Below, piece after piece: positions 23,813-34,786 of a DNA stretch of 64,000 nucleotides. Numbering within the stretch: position 1 is the first letter of the stretch; each line of letters opens with the position of its first letter. The stretch comes from Siphonodentalium dalli (taxonomy: Eukaryota; Mollusca; Scaphopoda; Gadilida; Siphonodentaliidae): positions 209,549,934-209,613,933 of the forward strand of contig CP136063.1 of the NCBI GenBank assembly GCA_032622095.1, read 5' to 3'. Made by a program: the position numbers and the translations under genes. Below the pieces are notes generated by a model. That model was not told the origin of the DNA and ran no database searches. It saw nothing but the letters and a program-made list of their open reading frames with translations.

Positions 23813-24378
23813 GTTTGCGCTCCAAAATGCCCCTAATAATATTCTCTTGTGAATTTTTCCCAGTATCGAAATAGTTTGATAAATACTTGAACTGCCTTTC
23901 TATGGGCATTATACATGTATATCCCAGAAGACACATTGCGCATTGAAGTAATTAAAAATGGTGTTTGGATTCCTAACAAACAACATCCATGTGCATGACA
24001 TGGAACTGAAAAGAGCGTTCCATGTTAGTCTATTCCTGATATGGTTGAAATAAAGAGCATTTTTTCAATTCTCTACAAACAATTTAAAACAGCTGGAAAA
24101 TGGATGTGATTTTTCAGAGCATATGAAGCCGGAATATATCATTTCGTGTATTTATCAACCTGTCTTCTACCTTCTTCCAAATTACATAGACAAAATTTGT
24201 AAGCTTGAATGAGCCGTCCATTTAATTAACCTACGTCATAGTATATTACCAACATGTAAGGAGTTTATATTTCCTATGACCTTTGCCATCCAAAAATATT
24301 GACCGCCATGTCAGCCACAAATACTATAAAAAAAAACCCACCTTTTCAGTTTGACATGCAAGACTTTACATTTATACA
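23813..24378. other. Intron sequence, nothing recognised
   Basis: AT-rich intronic sequence between two mobile elements. Confidence 0.5.
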
Positions 24379-24560
24379 TACAGTAACACCATAATAATCG
24401 ACTCCTTAACCACAGCAGAATTATGGGTAACTTTTCAGGATTTAGTCGGAAATATGGTTTGTTGCCATTCATCGGAAAGCTCTCACTGAGATATAAATCC
24501 TGAAAAGTTAATCATAATTCTGCTGTGGTTAATCAGTCGATTATTTAGGGCATTACTGTA
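24379..24560. mobile_element. 182-bp foldback MITE
   Basis: tacagtaacaccataataat at the left is answered by attatttagggcattactgta at the right. The arms continue through cttaaccacagcagaattat for about 65 bp. The complete form of the repeat next to exon E1. Confidence 0.8.
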
Positions 24561-24840
24561 CATAACACTCATTCAATTTCTCAAAATAAAGTATCTATCA
24601 TTTAATATATGCGTAGCTTCTGCATCAGAGTTCAACAATTTGTTCATTTTAATTTTTCATATTTTCCCTGGTTTATCTGTTTGTTTTTGTTTTAACAATG
24701 CTCTAAGATTATAACAAATTTTGGCAAAAATGCTCCATATACATGTATGTATGTTTTTATATTCCTCACCCCAAGTTAAATAAATATAATCTGTAGGTTC
24801 CAACGACCAGTTTAAATTGTGAAATTTCATGTATTTTCAG

Positions 24841-25174
24841 TCTAGCATGTGACAGAACAGTTGCAGATTTATTGAGGCAGCGGGAAAACAAATACACCGT
24901 GGCCCATACACTAAAGACGCTAATGAAACTTCATAGCGGAACCTGGCTGAAGAAATGTGCCCTGTATCAGTCTTACTGTGACAGATTTCTGAAAACTCAT
25001 CGAAGGCAGATAGTTTTGGCTCAGTTTGTCCAGCCGCCATTATTGAAGCCTTTACCTAGCATTAGAGGGCTGACAGACGTGTACTGTCATGATGTAGAAT
25101 CTTCTGCTGATGCCATAAAGGCATCTATTACAACCATTTTTGGACAGATTCTAAAAATATACTCCAAGGAAGTG
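24841..25174 (+). CDS. Exon E2: DUF6729-like region, second part
   Basis: It follows the acceptor CATGTATTTTCAG and completes the codon split by E1. The peptide LACDRTVADLLRQRENKYTV continues the DUF6729 pattern (FPAV..L..D..V..LL..R), then runs through WLKKCALYQSYCDRFLK to SITTIFGQILKIYSKEV. It ends in phase 0 at GTG/GTAAAT. The open frame continues into the intron, but the content there becomes AT-rich and unrelated. Confidence 0.8.
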
Positions 25175-26774
25175 GTAAATATATTTGTTCTTTTTGTTAA
25201 TAATAATGATATTTTTTTTCCGAGTTCTTCAGAAAAACTCAACATATAGTTTTACAAGGTCGGTTCGCGAGCGGGCGGTATGGTGGGTGTCTACAAATGG
25301 CATTTAATAGCGTGATAACTTCAAAAAAATATTAACTGATTTTGTTGATATATTTGACACTTGCTCAATGTCTTGATCAAATTCGAAAACCATCCAGGTT
25401 TGCCTATTGTGGACAGAGTTACGTCTTTAATTAGGTCATTTATGTGAATGTCAGACTTCCTCAACAGTGTTGTGTAACTTGTGTATGATAGCTAATTACG
25501 ATAAATGCATTTTCAATCCATGCCTATGTTACGCATAGCTTCCACAATTCTTGCTTAATGTATTTAGTGTAGACATGCCACTCAAAAGCAATAATGTTTG
25601 GTTTATTATCACATCACATAAATTAGAATCTTCCTCTCAGAAGAGATCTCTTAGAGCTAAATTGAGTTTTTTTTATGTCACGTAGATAAAAATGATATCT
25701 CAATTTCTTTAAGCAGATTAGTATTTACTATTGATTGTGCTGCATGGGCCTATTAGTTGGGCGAAATATACTAATTACCATGATAAAATACTTGGTTGCA
25801 AGAAACAATTGTAGATTTTTTAAATCGCTGCCACAAATAGCATACAGGTATTCATTATCTGGAACCAATTTTCATAGTTGGAAAGTGATCTATTTTCCGC
25901 AACGTTGGATTGTTATTGACTATAGAAAGAATATTTCTTTTCGAAAAAGACTAAAATTATATGCCGAATGCCACCTGATTGTCTAACATCTTTCTTGTAC
26001 TTGTAGTTCATTTTAATATGCGAGTTTTTTTCTCAATTTTTCATCAGAAATCCTGGATCTATTTTGGTCATCTTCCTCTCATAAATTGGCAACTCCTCCT
26101 CCAAGATTTGACAAGATGAATTCATGAAAACATATGAACTGAGTGTCGGGGGCATATATATGGCCCACCTGGCGTCAGTATATGAACTGAGCGTCGATGC
26201 ATATACTTGTTTACCTTGCCGTGGCAGCGACTGATCTTGTTATTTAATTTGCCTAAGGCCAAAAAAATAAAAAGATATTTGAATCTCAGGCAAGTTTTTT
26301 TTTAAATCAATGTGGGCACGAGGGTTTTATTTTTATTTTTAATTTTTTTTTCTGACCATAGATGGCATAGTAAGCATAGGTTATTACACCTTCCCATGTC
26401 CAGAAAATGTAGGGAGAACTTTGTAATGGATATAAACTAATTTAATCTGATATAAAGAATGACATATTATGACATTGTGCTATCCGTATATCATATAGGG
26501 ATCACCTAGAACGATATGTGTATTGATATGATTTTCATATCGACACAAACATTTTTAACAACACCAGATATCCGAGAATCAAAGCCCTTTTTTTGACATA
26601 ACAAAGATACTGTAATAGCAACATTGTCATTAGCCCTTTCTGTACTAAATTGATTCTTCTATTCAGTTATAAAAGTATACTTTGGACAAATAGATAATAC
26701 AAATGCAAAAGCCAGAAGGGTTCATTGTATTGGTGGGAAATGTTCAGATATAACAGGATTTCCTCTATGCCGGT
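25175..26774. other. Intron with one diverged array monomer
   Basis: Near 25221-25450 a hairpin-like gagttcttcagaaaaactc, a GC-rich gcgagcgggcggt and one monomer (gcgtgataacttcaaaaaaa ... gacagagttacgtc) resemble tandem-array element A. At 26137-26205 tatgaactgagcgtcg is repeated twice. The rest is AT-rich. Confidence 0.55.
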
Positions 26775-27710
26775 GGGGGGGGGGGGGTCTGTGAAATGGA
26801 CCCAGTTTTGGTGACCAAAAAAAATAAATGGAACATAAATAAATATAAAAAGAGTTGTTTTTTTTACAGGTCCAGTTTGTCTATTTTATTTCCAATCACT
26901 GGTCATCAATGCCACAATCTGCAACAGATCATCTGTGTTTTACCATTGACTATTCAAATTTTTTCAGAAACAAATTGAAAGATTCATTCCTTAAAATGAG
27001 TGAAACGATAAATTAAAGATATTAGGGATCGGGGTACAGTGGCAGATACATACTTAACTTTCTAAAGTTTGATTTTGGCGAGAAATACCACGTGGCTGAC
27101 AGGTGGCAGAAAAACCATGGCATTTGCACATACAGGGTTGAACATGAATTTGATATATTTTTGATCTATTGTGTCAAATGTACTTTATGATGAATCAGTC
27201 ATCTATTAATCCATCCATATAATTCTGTCAGAGAATTATGAAATTAATTGGGATTGTATAATCATGTGCCAACATTATTAACTTTGATAAAATAGTCACG
27301 TTGACAACTTCATAAATAGTATTTCCGCATTCAGGATTAATAGATTTATCTGATGTTACTATGACATATATATATCGTTTAGTACCAGGGTTCTCTTCTG
27401 TTCATAGATGATAAATTCCAGTTCAATGTCTTAATATTTATCAAAATAGCATGTATTAAACTAGGTGTTACGTGATGTGGTTTTCAAGATGGTGATAATG
27501 TTATATTCTTTGGGGAAGGAAATGGGGATTTCTTGGAGATGGCTGTAATTCTTTAGCCCACTACAATTGGCCAGCGCTATTCTCTGGTGCAAGGAAATTT
27601 TGGAATTTCAAAATCTGCATATGACAAGCCAAAACCATGGTCATTTCGGCCCGTCCTAGGTTCCAAGGACCATACATATTAACCCTAGGGGAAACCCTGG
27701 ATATAAGTTC
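26775..27710 (+). repeat. Dispersed ~900-bp repeat, copy 1
   Basis: Starts at a 13-base G run. It shares ggacccagttttg and caaattgaaagattcattcc with 40195-40430. The stretch from 27060 to 27700 shares ttcttctgttcatagatgat, ggttgaacatgaatttga and many other blocks with 51815-52435, in the same orientation. No TIRs or coding potential seen. Confidence 0.75.
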
Positions 27711-28123
27711 AACAACGTCTAAGGTTTTCAATTACACAATTTTTTTTACCATTAGTCTCATACCACATAGAATAACATTTTAATATGAAATGCGTAAATT
27801 TGATTAAACAAATATGGTTCTTTTCCTTCTTGAATTAAATGCTTACCTTAACCTGTAAATACCCTTTACTAGAGATCTTTCTAGCGCAACGTCTCTTGCT
27901 ATACGCTGTCATTTTCAATATCAGGATGTTACTTTATTTTTGTAAGATTTTAGGTGGCGACTTGTCTGTATATTCTTGCCATCTTCCATTGTCATGGCAC
28001 TGGAAATTTAATTAATAGTAGCCAAGTAAAGGCAAGTATAGAGAATTCGCTTTGATATTCTGAAGACCCTAGCAGAGTGTTTCATATGACTTTCAAGGCA
28101 GAGTTTTTAATTTATTTTTATAG
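27711..28123. other. Intron sequence, nothing recognised
   Basis: AT-rich, ending in the acceptor TTTTTATAG of exon E3. Confidence 0.5.
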
Positions 28124-28682
28124 GATGTGAGAAAACCAGCGGGTCTGTTTTGTCAGGCCAAGTTACAGTGTTACAGCATGGGTAATGAACTGGGTGAAAT
28201 TCTCAACAGTGTGATCACATGTGATGAGGAAGGCATTACCATAGACAGAATGATCAGAGGTGTTATTCTACGTTATAAAGACGCTGAGAAACCACCCCCT
28301 AAAATTATATATGTTAATCATGGATGCTGTGGTTCATCTCAACTTAAAGAATCTTTCAGTGAGTGGCCCGATTTGAACGTTAAGTTAGATGTGTGGCACT
28401 GGATGCAGAGGTTCTCAGAGGCCTGCTCATCAAAAACTCATCCCTTCTACCAGCGATTCATGGACAGACTATCGTCATGCATTTTTCAGTGGAATTATTG
28501 TGATCTTGAGAAGATCAGAGCTGCAAAAAGAGCCGAGCTTGAATTAGATGGAGCCGACAACACAACTGACAATATTGACGACTTAATTTCACAGAAGGAA
28601 CTACTACTCCACTGTCGTAGATCAACAAGAGGAGTGGAAAAGATGACAACTCTACTCGAATTGACGCTTCAAGAATTTAAAG
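28124..28682 (+). CDS. Exon E3: transposase-like region with DVWHWMQR motif
   Basis: It begins GAT GTG AGA in the phase left by E2. The 559-bp exon encodes FCQAKLQCYSMGNELGEIL, then PPPKIIYVNHGCCGSSQ, then LDVWHWMQRFSEAC, and ends at LTLQEFK with a phase 1 AAAG/GTACTT donor. In the related fish proteins I recall, the second motif reads YVDRDCC and the third DVWHFMRR, as in a DDE-type fold. Here the first acidic residue is replaced by N (YVNHGCC) while the D of DVWH remains. If that position is catalytic, activity would be lost, in keeping with a domesticated gene; this comparison is from memory. This is the largest uninterrupted frame in the gene. Confidence 0.85.
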
Positions 28683-29444
28683 GTACTTTCTGTAAAAAAT
28701 TCTAGATCCAGTGGAGATGATGTATATTTTTTATTACAAAGTCTGCCGCAATTGAAGTTATTATACCCAAGTTGACAACCCTCAGCGATGCTTATACATA
28801 ATTTATCAGCAGATTGTTATTTTGGTCTGAATGAATCATTCAAAAGCAAAGGCAAACACTTAGGCAAAAATAATTTTTTTCTGCCATTTTTAACCGAAGC
28901 AAATGTCAGAATCTGCCAATGTTTTGAACATATCACGGTGGGGAATAATGTGATTTTGATTTGATGAGAATCACGCATTCAAAATGGCCCGAGGCGATCG
29001 CATATTTGGAAGCTACGTGCATATGCTATACTATTTTTCAAACAAGCTGAGCCTGATACCTCTTTTGTATCCAAACTCACAGTTGTTTGCTCTAACATTC
29101 TCACCAAATTTATCAGTCAAAGGATTCTCCTAGATGTATGGTCTTGTGTATTCCACTAACGTCCGACTGGAAACTGATCATATTATTATTATAGAGAACT
29201 ACTGAGTGTTTCCGAACAAATAAGATACCAACTTGTTTTTAAAATAAACTAGCATTGCTCATAACTGTAAAAATCCTAATGTTTTGTGTCAGTTTCTCAT
29301 ACCGGTATATTATGTTTTTGTGTGTTTGTACAATTTGAATGTGTGGTACTCACCAACATCGAAACCATGTGATTCCCCACCTTGAATATTGCTGCAGATA
29401 TTGACTTAGTGTTGCACTGTGGAAGTCTGCAGACAGTAAAAAGA
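28683..29444. other. Intron sequence, nothing recognised
   Basis: AT-rich, no repeat family assigned. Confidence 0.5.
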
Positions 29445-29452
29445 TTGTTGAA

Positions 29453-30483
29453 TAGAGATGGGCGGTATTGAAATTTTAAGCTCGGTATCGTTAAATTTCC
29501 GTTGATTTACCACGGTATCGGTACGGTAATCAGTATTGCTATTAAATTACAAAACCAGAGCAGAAATTCCAGGTAAATTGCGGTAACTCAAGTTTTTAAC
29601 TGAACAATGTACATGAAAATATGCCCACTGATTTACTACATTCGCGACAACAGCTAAATGAGGCAACACAATGACCTACACAATTATTCAATTAGGTGAT
29701 ATTCAGACATCTCTTTGATCATTTACACGCAGGCCTTCGCACCGCTTTTGAAAAGAATAAGAGATTGCATCATTGCATGGCTACAATATCTATACGTGTC
29801 AATTTCGTCACATTTTCGCGAGTGAATAGAATTGTGAGTAGTAATCAGTGATCACAATTCACAAATCCCAATCAATAGCTGCAACGCCGAAATAAATCTT
29901 AGAATTTAATCAATTGATGGATCTGTTCTATTTTTAGAAAGTGAAAGTAGATTTTGATTCACTATATAAATGAAATCGGACCTTATTTCTGTTTATGCCG
30001 CTTGCATTGGCGATGTCTTTGAAGTCGCCAAAACCACGTGTTATACGGACTGCCACCACCTGAGTCAGTGTGGCATTGACGACGTTACAATGTAGCAATA
30101 AGTTACAGGCACTGCTTCTTTGATACACTGTGTAGTGTGTATCTATTCTAACAACTGCATTGATTGTTAGGCCCGTAACTAGGTCAGCCATGTGAGTGTT
30201 TATTCCTTTTGCTCGCTCTGTAAGGCCTGTCAAACTGATAAAAGGTCACGGTCTTTGTGATGGTCTGATGGATTTGTATAATTCTGAGATTAATTTTAAT
30301 TAAAGTACCGAATCAAAACTGTTTACTGAGAAACTTTACTCAATACGAAGACACACAAGTTGGCAACACATGAATAATTTCAGTACCGAAAAGTCGGTAT
30401 TTTTAGTTTTGATTCGGTACGGTAAATCGGTATTACGCTGATACCGATACCGCATGGTAAATACCGATTACCGCCCATCTCTA
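29453..30483. mobile_element. hAT-like MITE, 8-bp TSD ttgttgaa
   Basis: It starts TAGAGATGGGCGGTATTGAA and ends TTACCGCCCATCTCTA, with exact ttgttgaa at 29445-29452 and 30484-30491. The ends are filled with cggtatcggtacggtaa in both orientations. No transposase frame in 1031 bp. Confidence 0.9.
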
Positions 30484-30596
30484 TTGTTGAATGCCAAAGA
30501 CCACTGAAATAAGGACTATCTTGATAATCAGCAATTTTAAGCCATAATAATTGTTCAAGTTAGAATTGTAAACTGAAGATATATTTGTGGAGCATG

Positions 30597-31465
30597 CAAC
30601 TACCGTTATATAGCAGATCCTAGGATTTTTAGCCAAAGAAATATTTATGATCTATGCAATTTTTTTAGCCTAGGAAAATTTCTGCTAATCAACAGGGCTG
30701 ATGCACACAATATAATATACATTTGCATGTCCTTTTGAAAAATCCTTTTTATTCATGGGAGTATTATTTTTTGAGTTTGTTGACTGCCTAAACATGTAAT
30801 GAACATCCATTGATAAAGTTTATAGAAGCTAATGGTTTCACAATATGTTGATTACTAGATTACATACATCAAAACCTTAAGGTAAGCCTAAATACTGTAG
30901 GGCAGCATAATGCAGTAGCATGTGAAATACAGTCATAAGCTGTTAGATATGATTAAATGATGCCTTATCGGTGTCGTGCCACCTGGGGGTATCATTCTCA
31001 ACAGTGACCACTAAAGGTTGTCATCCCATCCAACTACCGTTATATAGCAGATCCTAGGATTTTTAGCCAAAGAAATATTTATGATCTATGCAATTTTTTT
31101 AGCCTAGGAAAATTTCTGCTAATCAACAGGGCTGATGCACACAATATAATATGCATTTGAATGTCCTTTTGAAAAATCCTTTTTATTCATGGGAGTATTA
31201 TTTTTTGAGTTTGTTGACTGCCTAAACATGTAATGAACATCCATTGATAAAGTTTATAGAAGCTAATGGTTTCACAATGTGTTGATTACTAGATTACATA
31301 CATCAAAACCTTAAGGTAAGCCTAAATACTGTAGGGCAGCATAATGCAGTAGCATGTGAAATACAGTCATAAGCTGTTAGATATGATTAAATGATGCCTT
31401 ATCGGTGTCGTGCCACCTGGGGGTATCATTCTCAACAGTGACCACTAAAGGTTGTCATCCCATCC
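30597..31465 (+). repeat. Recent tandem duplication, 434-bp unit
   Basis: caactaccgttatatagcag begins at both 30597 and 31031, and the two 434-bp copies differ at only about three positions by eye (for example atacatttgcatg versus atgcatttgaatg). Both lie in the E3-E4 intron. A fragment (aatataatatgcatttgaat) recurs at about 31623, just before exon E4. Confidence 0.92.
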
Positions 31466-31672
31466 ACTTGCTGTCAGACCAGTCGCAGTGGACAAATGTC
31501 ATTGTTTATCCACGATTTCATGTCCCTGCAAAATGCGTTTTTGTGTGCGAAACCTAAAAATGTGGCTCCGACAAAATTAAAACCATTCACAGTATGAGTT
31601 TGAATCATTGAAACATACACAGAATATAATATGCATTTGAATGTCAGGATTTTAATTAAGAGATATTTGCAG

Positions 31673-31897
31673 CATGTGAAAGCTTTGGTGTATGCCTCCT
31701 GGATGAGAAGAAACTGTGGAAAATTTGGGAAATCGAGCGCTGCCATATACCTTGTCTTCAAGATCCAGAGGACCTCCAACTTTACACGCCAATAGGAGAG
31801 GTTCGGAAAGGAGGGAAAACTCTTCCTAAATACAGATGCACTAGAGGGCTTGACTCATTGAAGTCGTTTTATTCACGTTTAGATAAAATTCTGCCAG
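31673..31897 (+). CDS. Exon E4: transposase-like region, middle
   Basis: It has no ATG, so it is easily missed. It follows the acceptor AGATATTTGCAG and reads in phase 1 from E3. The peptide begins ACESFGVCLLDEKKLWKIWE, includes CLQDPEDLQLYTPIGEVRKG and LPKYRCTRGLDSLKSFYS, and ends at RLDKILPG split by the donor CCAG/GTATTA. The order CIQDP..LY...G...KGG..LP..RC.RG..SLE.F is the one I recall from DUF6729 family members. Confidence 0.85.
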
Positions 31898-32902
31898 GTA
31901 TTATTAATATTTTCCATCAAAGTGTCATAAAATACACAAGCCTCATAATAGAATAGGAACTCCTCTCATGTAAGACTTTCTGGGGGTCATTATAGTTTGT
32001 CCTTGATAAATACATGAAATACTTACCATGTACACCCATCAGGCTTGTGCATGTGTTTGCTCAACAAGTCGGTACTGGGCTTACTCACTAGGACCGCCTC
32101 ATTTTATAATAAAATATTTGGAATAAAATCAATATTAGTTGATAGAAGCATTTCTTGACTGGGGTCTTTGATTCATATCTAGTATTTTATATCCACAAAA
32201 CTATTTCAAAAGTGTTATATGAAGAGATAATCCATCTTTAAAGTTGTCATAATTCAATTCCAGTTGCAAGAACTGGCACTAAAAATAGACACAGTAATTC
32301 CACATTTGGAACAAACATATACCGTTTTGTCTTGCATTCCTACTTTTTAACTCTCAAATGTGCGTCTATGCTAGAACTAATTGACAATAAAAAACGATGA
32401 GATCTATGAACTAATGAATGTATATGTAGACTGTTTCGCCACTTACATGTAATTATATGAAGGCTGCAGTATAAAATATAAGAATTCTCCACAATGTGAA
32501 CATGTTAAACTTTTCTTTTGTCTTGTATTCCCATTTTTGAAAAAGAAAACTGCTTGATCCGATTGTCAATGAGCATTTGACTAATTATTCAACAGGAATA
32601 TGTAACATCACAAACATCAGAAAGCATTCAATTAACTTTTGATTGAAAGATTATTGATAGGTATCATCGTATTGAATGTGGCTCAATTCCCCTTTCCTCT
32701 GGGTGTGAATCGGTTTATAAATATGTTATAACCCGCTCAAGCGCCTTGATCTGTATTTCTTGTACAGATACCCAAGCGGGTTATAACCTATACTTGTTTC
32801 ACCACTATGCTCAAAATTAGGTAGATAGAAGCATATTGACTCAATTCCAAGTGTCACAACTGGTCACTCATGCTCAAATCCATTGTTCTCAATCATTTTC
32901 AG
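31898..32902. other. Intron, with a 66-bp palindrome
   Basis: Mostly AT-rich. At 32724-32789, gttataacccgctcaagcg is inverted as aagcgggttataacc around a 30-base loop. Confidence 0.6.
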
Positions 32903-33100
32903 GGGCAGATGCGAGTGCTAACTATTTCCAAGCATGCCTTCTAGATGGAGTTGTCCGCTGGAACCAGACTACACCTCAAGAAGGCTCCTCAGTCAGGATG
33001 CCGTATGATGTTGGAATGTGTAGCACGCTCAATGAGCTTAGTGTGGAAGTTTGGGGCAAGAAATTACTTGAGGACACCGCCGATCTCCGAGATTACACAG
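32903..33100 (+). CDS. Exon E5: transposase-like region, C-terminal part
   Basis: Acceptor CATTTTCAG, donor ACACAG/GTAATT, phase 1 at both ends. The peptide runs ADASANYFQACLLDGVVRWN ... LNELSVEVWGKKLLEDTADL and ends at DYTG. FQA.LL.G..RWN and the closing YTGEL (completed in E6) match the tail of the transposase-like region in this family. Confidence 0.85.
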
Positions 33101-33542
33101 GTAATTAACCCTGTCAACTGATTCTTTTTCTGATGAGTAATTACTTGATTACCGGTGGTTCATTTATTGGGATGTTTAGCTGATGAGTTGAACAAACAGC
33201 CTTGGGCTGGAATTATTAGATGAACATGTCAATCCAGACGATTTTGGAAAACCCACATGCTATTTGTTGAGTACACATATATTAAATATATTGATGGCCT
33301 TCGCGATCGGTATTGTTGTTAAAATAGTAACATCCGTTAGTTTCGTCATAAACAGAAAGTCACCAATTTTAAAGTCTGGTTTACAAACATCTGGTCGGAA
33401 AAAAGTTGATTAGGAGGGAATAAAAAAAAATTAAAAAGTTTCTAAACAAACAATAAACAAAATAGTAAATTGCGTGAAATTTTACATGATTTATGAAATA
33501 CATCTTATTTTCAGACACTTTCTTGTAGGTTAACTTTTATTA

Positions 33543-33934
33543 ACCCTTTACCCAACAGAAGGGCCCTGTGCCAATGCATTCTCTTATATATGCGAGTCGA
33601 CCATAGGTCGCCTCGCATATATAAGAGAATGCATTGGCTTAACACATTAAAAATTATAAAATTGTTAAAGAATGTAAGAAAAAATGGTAAAAATGATTTT
33701 TTTTAGGCCAATGCATTCTCTTATATATGCGAGGCGACCTATGGTCGACTCGCATATATAAGAGAATGCATTGGCACAGGGCATAACTGTAACTATCACA
33801 ATGTGGTCAAGGAGCCGGTTCCAATGATATCCATATTTGTATGGTTCTATTGAGACAGACCGAAGATATTTTAGGCTGTTGAAGCTTTATTTGGCCGATT
33901 TTGGCCGGTTTTGGCCGGTTTGTTGGGTAAAGGG
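33543..33934. mobile_element. piggyBac-like MITE, copy 2 (TTAA target)
   Basis: TTAA at 33539-33542 and 33935-33938 flank CCCTTTACCCAACA on the left and its exact complement TGTTGGGTAAAGGG on the right. Two 68-bp palindromes with the inverted arms gccaatgcattctcttatat enclose an AT-rich spacer. Near-identical to copy 1 at 15769-16149 apart from its terminus and a short spacer change. Confidence 0.93.
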
Positions 33935-33985
33935 TTAATTCAGTTTTTGTTCCAAGTTAAAGATAAAGATATCTCTTAGATGCAA

Positions 33986-34046
33986 ATACCATAGTGGGAA
34001 TGGCTGCTTTACATCAAATACCATAGTGGGAATGGCTGCTTTACAT
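33986..34046 (+). repeat. 31-bp direct duplication
   Basis: aaataccatagtgggaatgg and the following 11 bases occur twice back to back. Confidence 0.85.
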
Positions 34047-34639
34047 TTACTGAAAGAGTTAGTGATAAACAGTTAGAATGTCCACATGTTTGAGTTTTTA
34101 ATTTCAGAATTAAACATAATTATTAATTTATTTTTTTTGTTGCAAATTTGTGAAAAAGGTTGCAGACGATGTTTGTAAAACCAGACATTAAAATAGGTGT
34201 CGCCTTATAGTCAAATTTGGACACTGTTATTTAAACAAAAGCCAAAAAAGTTTGTATATAAACACACTCGGAACTTGTCGAAGCCTGACGAAGATTTTAC
34301 ACTTTCACTGCGTTGTTTATAGGGGCACTGTTCTCTCAAGATGTTATAATTACATCAGATGAAGACATAATCAGAGTCGGACCCAACATTCTAGTTTACG
34401 ATTGTCTGAAAACAAACCGTTTTCCCTTTTTGGTTAGGGACTCAGTTTCATGAATCCATCTTATCTATATGAGTATTGGTGCATAACCAGAGCGCCAGTT
34501 CCGTTGAGTAGCACATGAGTGTTTCCGACGTCAGGGTTAATAATTAGGCCAAACAAAAAGGACTTTTGTTTCCGCTAATGGGCTGAAAAAAAGTTAAACT
34601 CTTTTTATCGCCCGAAAAAAATATTCAGAAGACTATAGT

Positions 34640-34786
34640 AATGAGCGGTGTCTGTCTGTCCCTGGGGGTGTTATTCTGTTCGTAACGTTTGTTTTCTGGA
34701 TAATAATTTTTCCCAAATTTTTTTAAAAACATGGCTAGCAGCCATCTTGGATTTAAAATTTAAAACCATCACCGCACTATGCAGCC
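34640..34786 (+). repeat. Degenerate ~130-150-bp repeat, left part
   Basis: It includes gcagccatcttggattt and caccgcactatgcagcc, found again at 37285-37560. The insertion at 34787 splits the array. A (GTCT)n-like start at 34650 (tgtctgtctgtccc) recalls the other tandem-array elements. Confidence 0.6.

Noticed and set aside
32836-32902. Frame upstream of exon E5 starting with ATG
   Set aside because: The ATG lies before a good splice acceptor, and only the part after 32903 matches the family.
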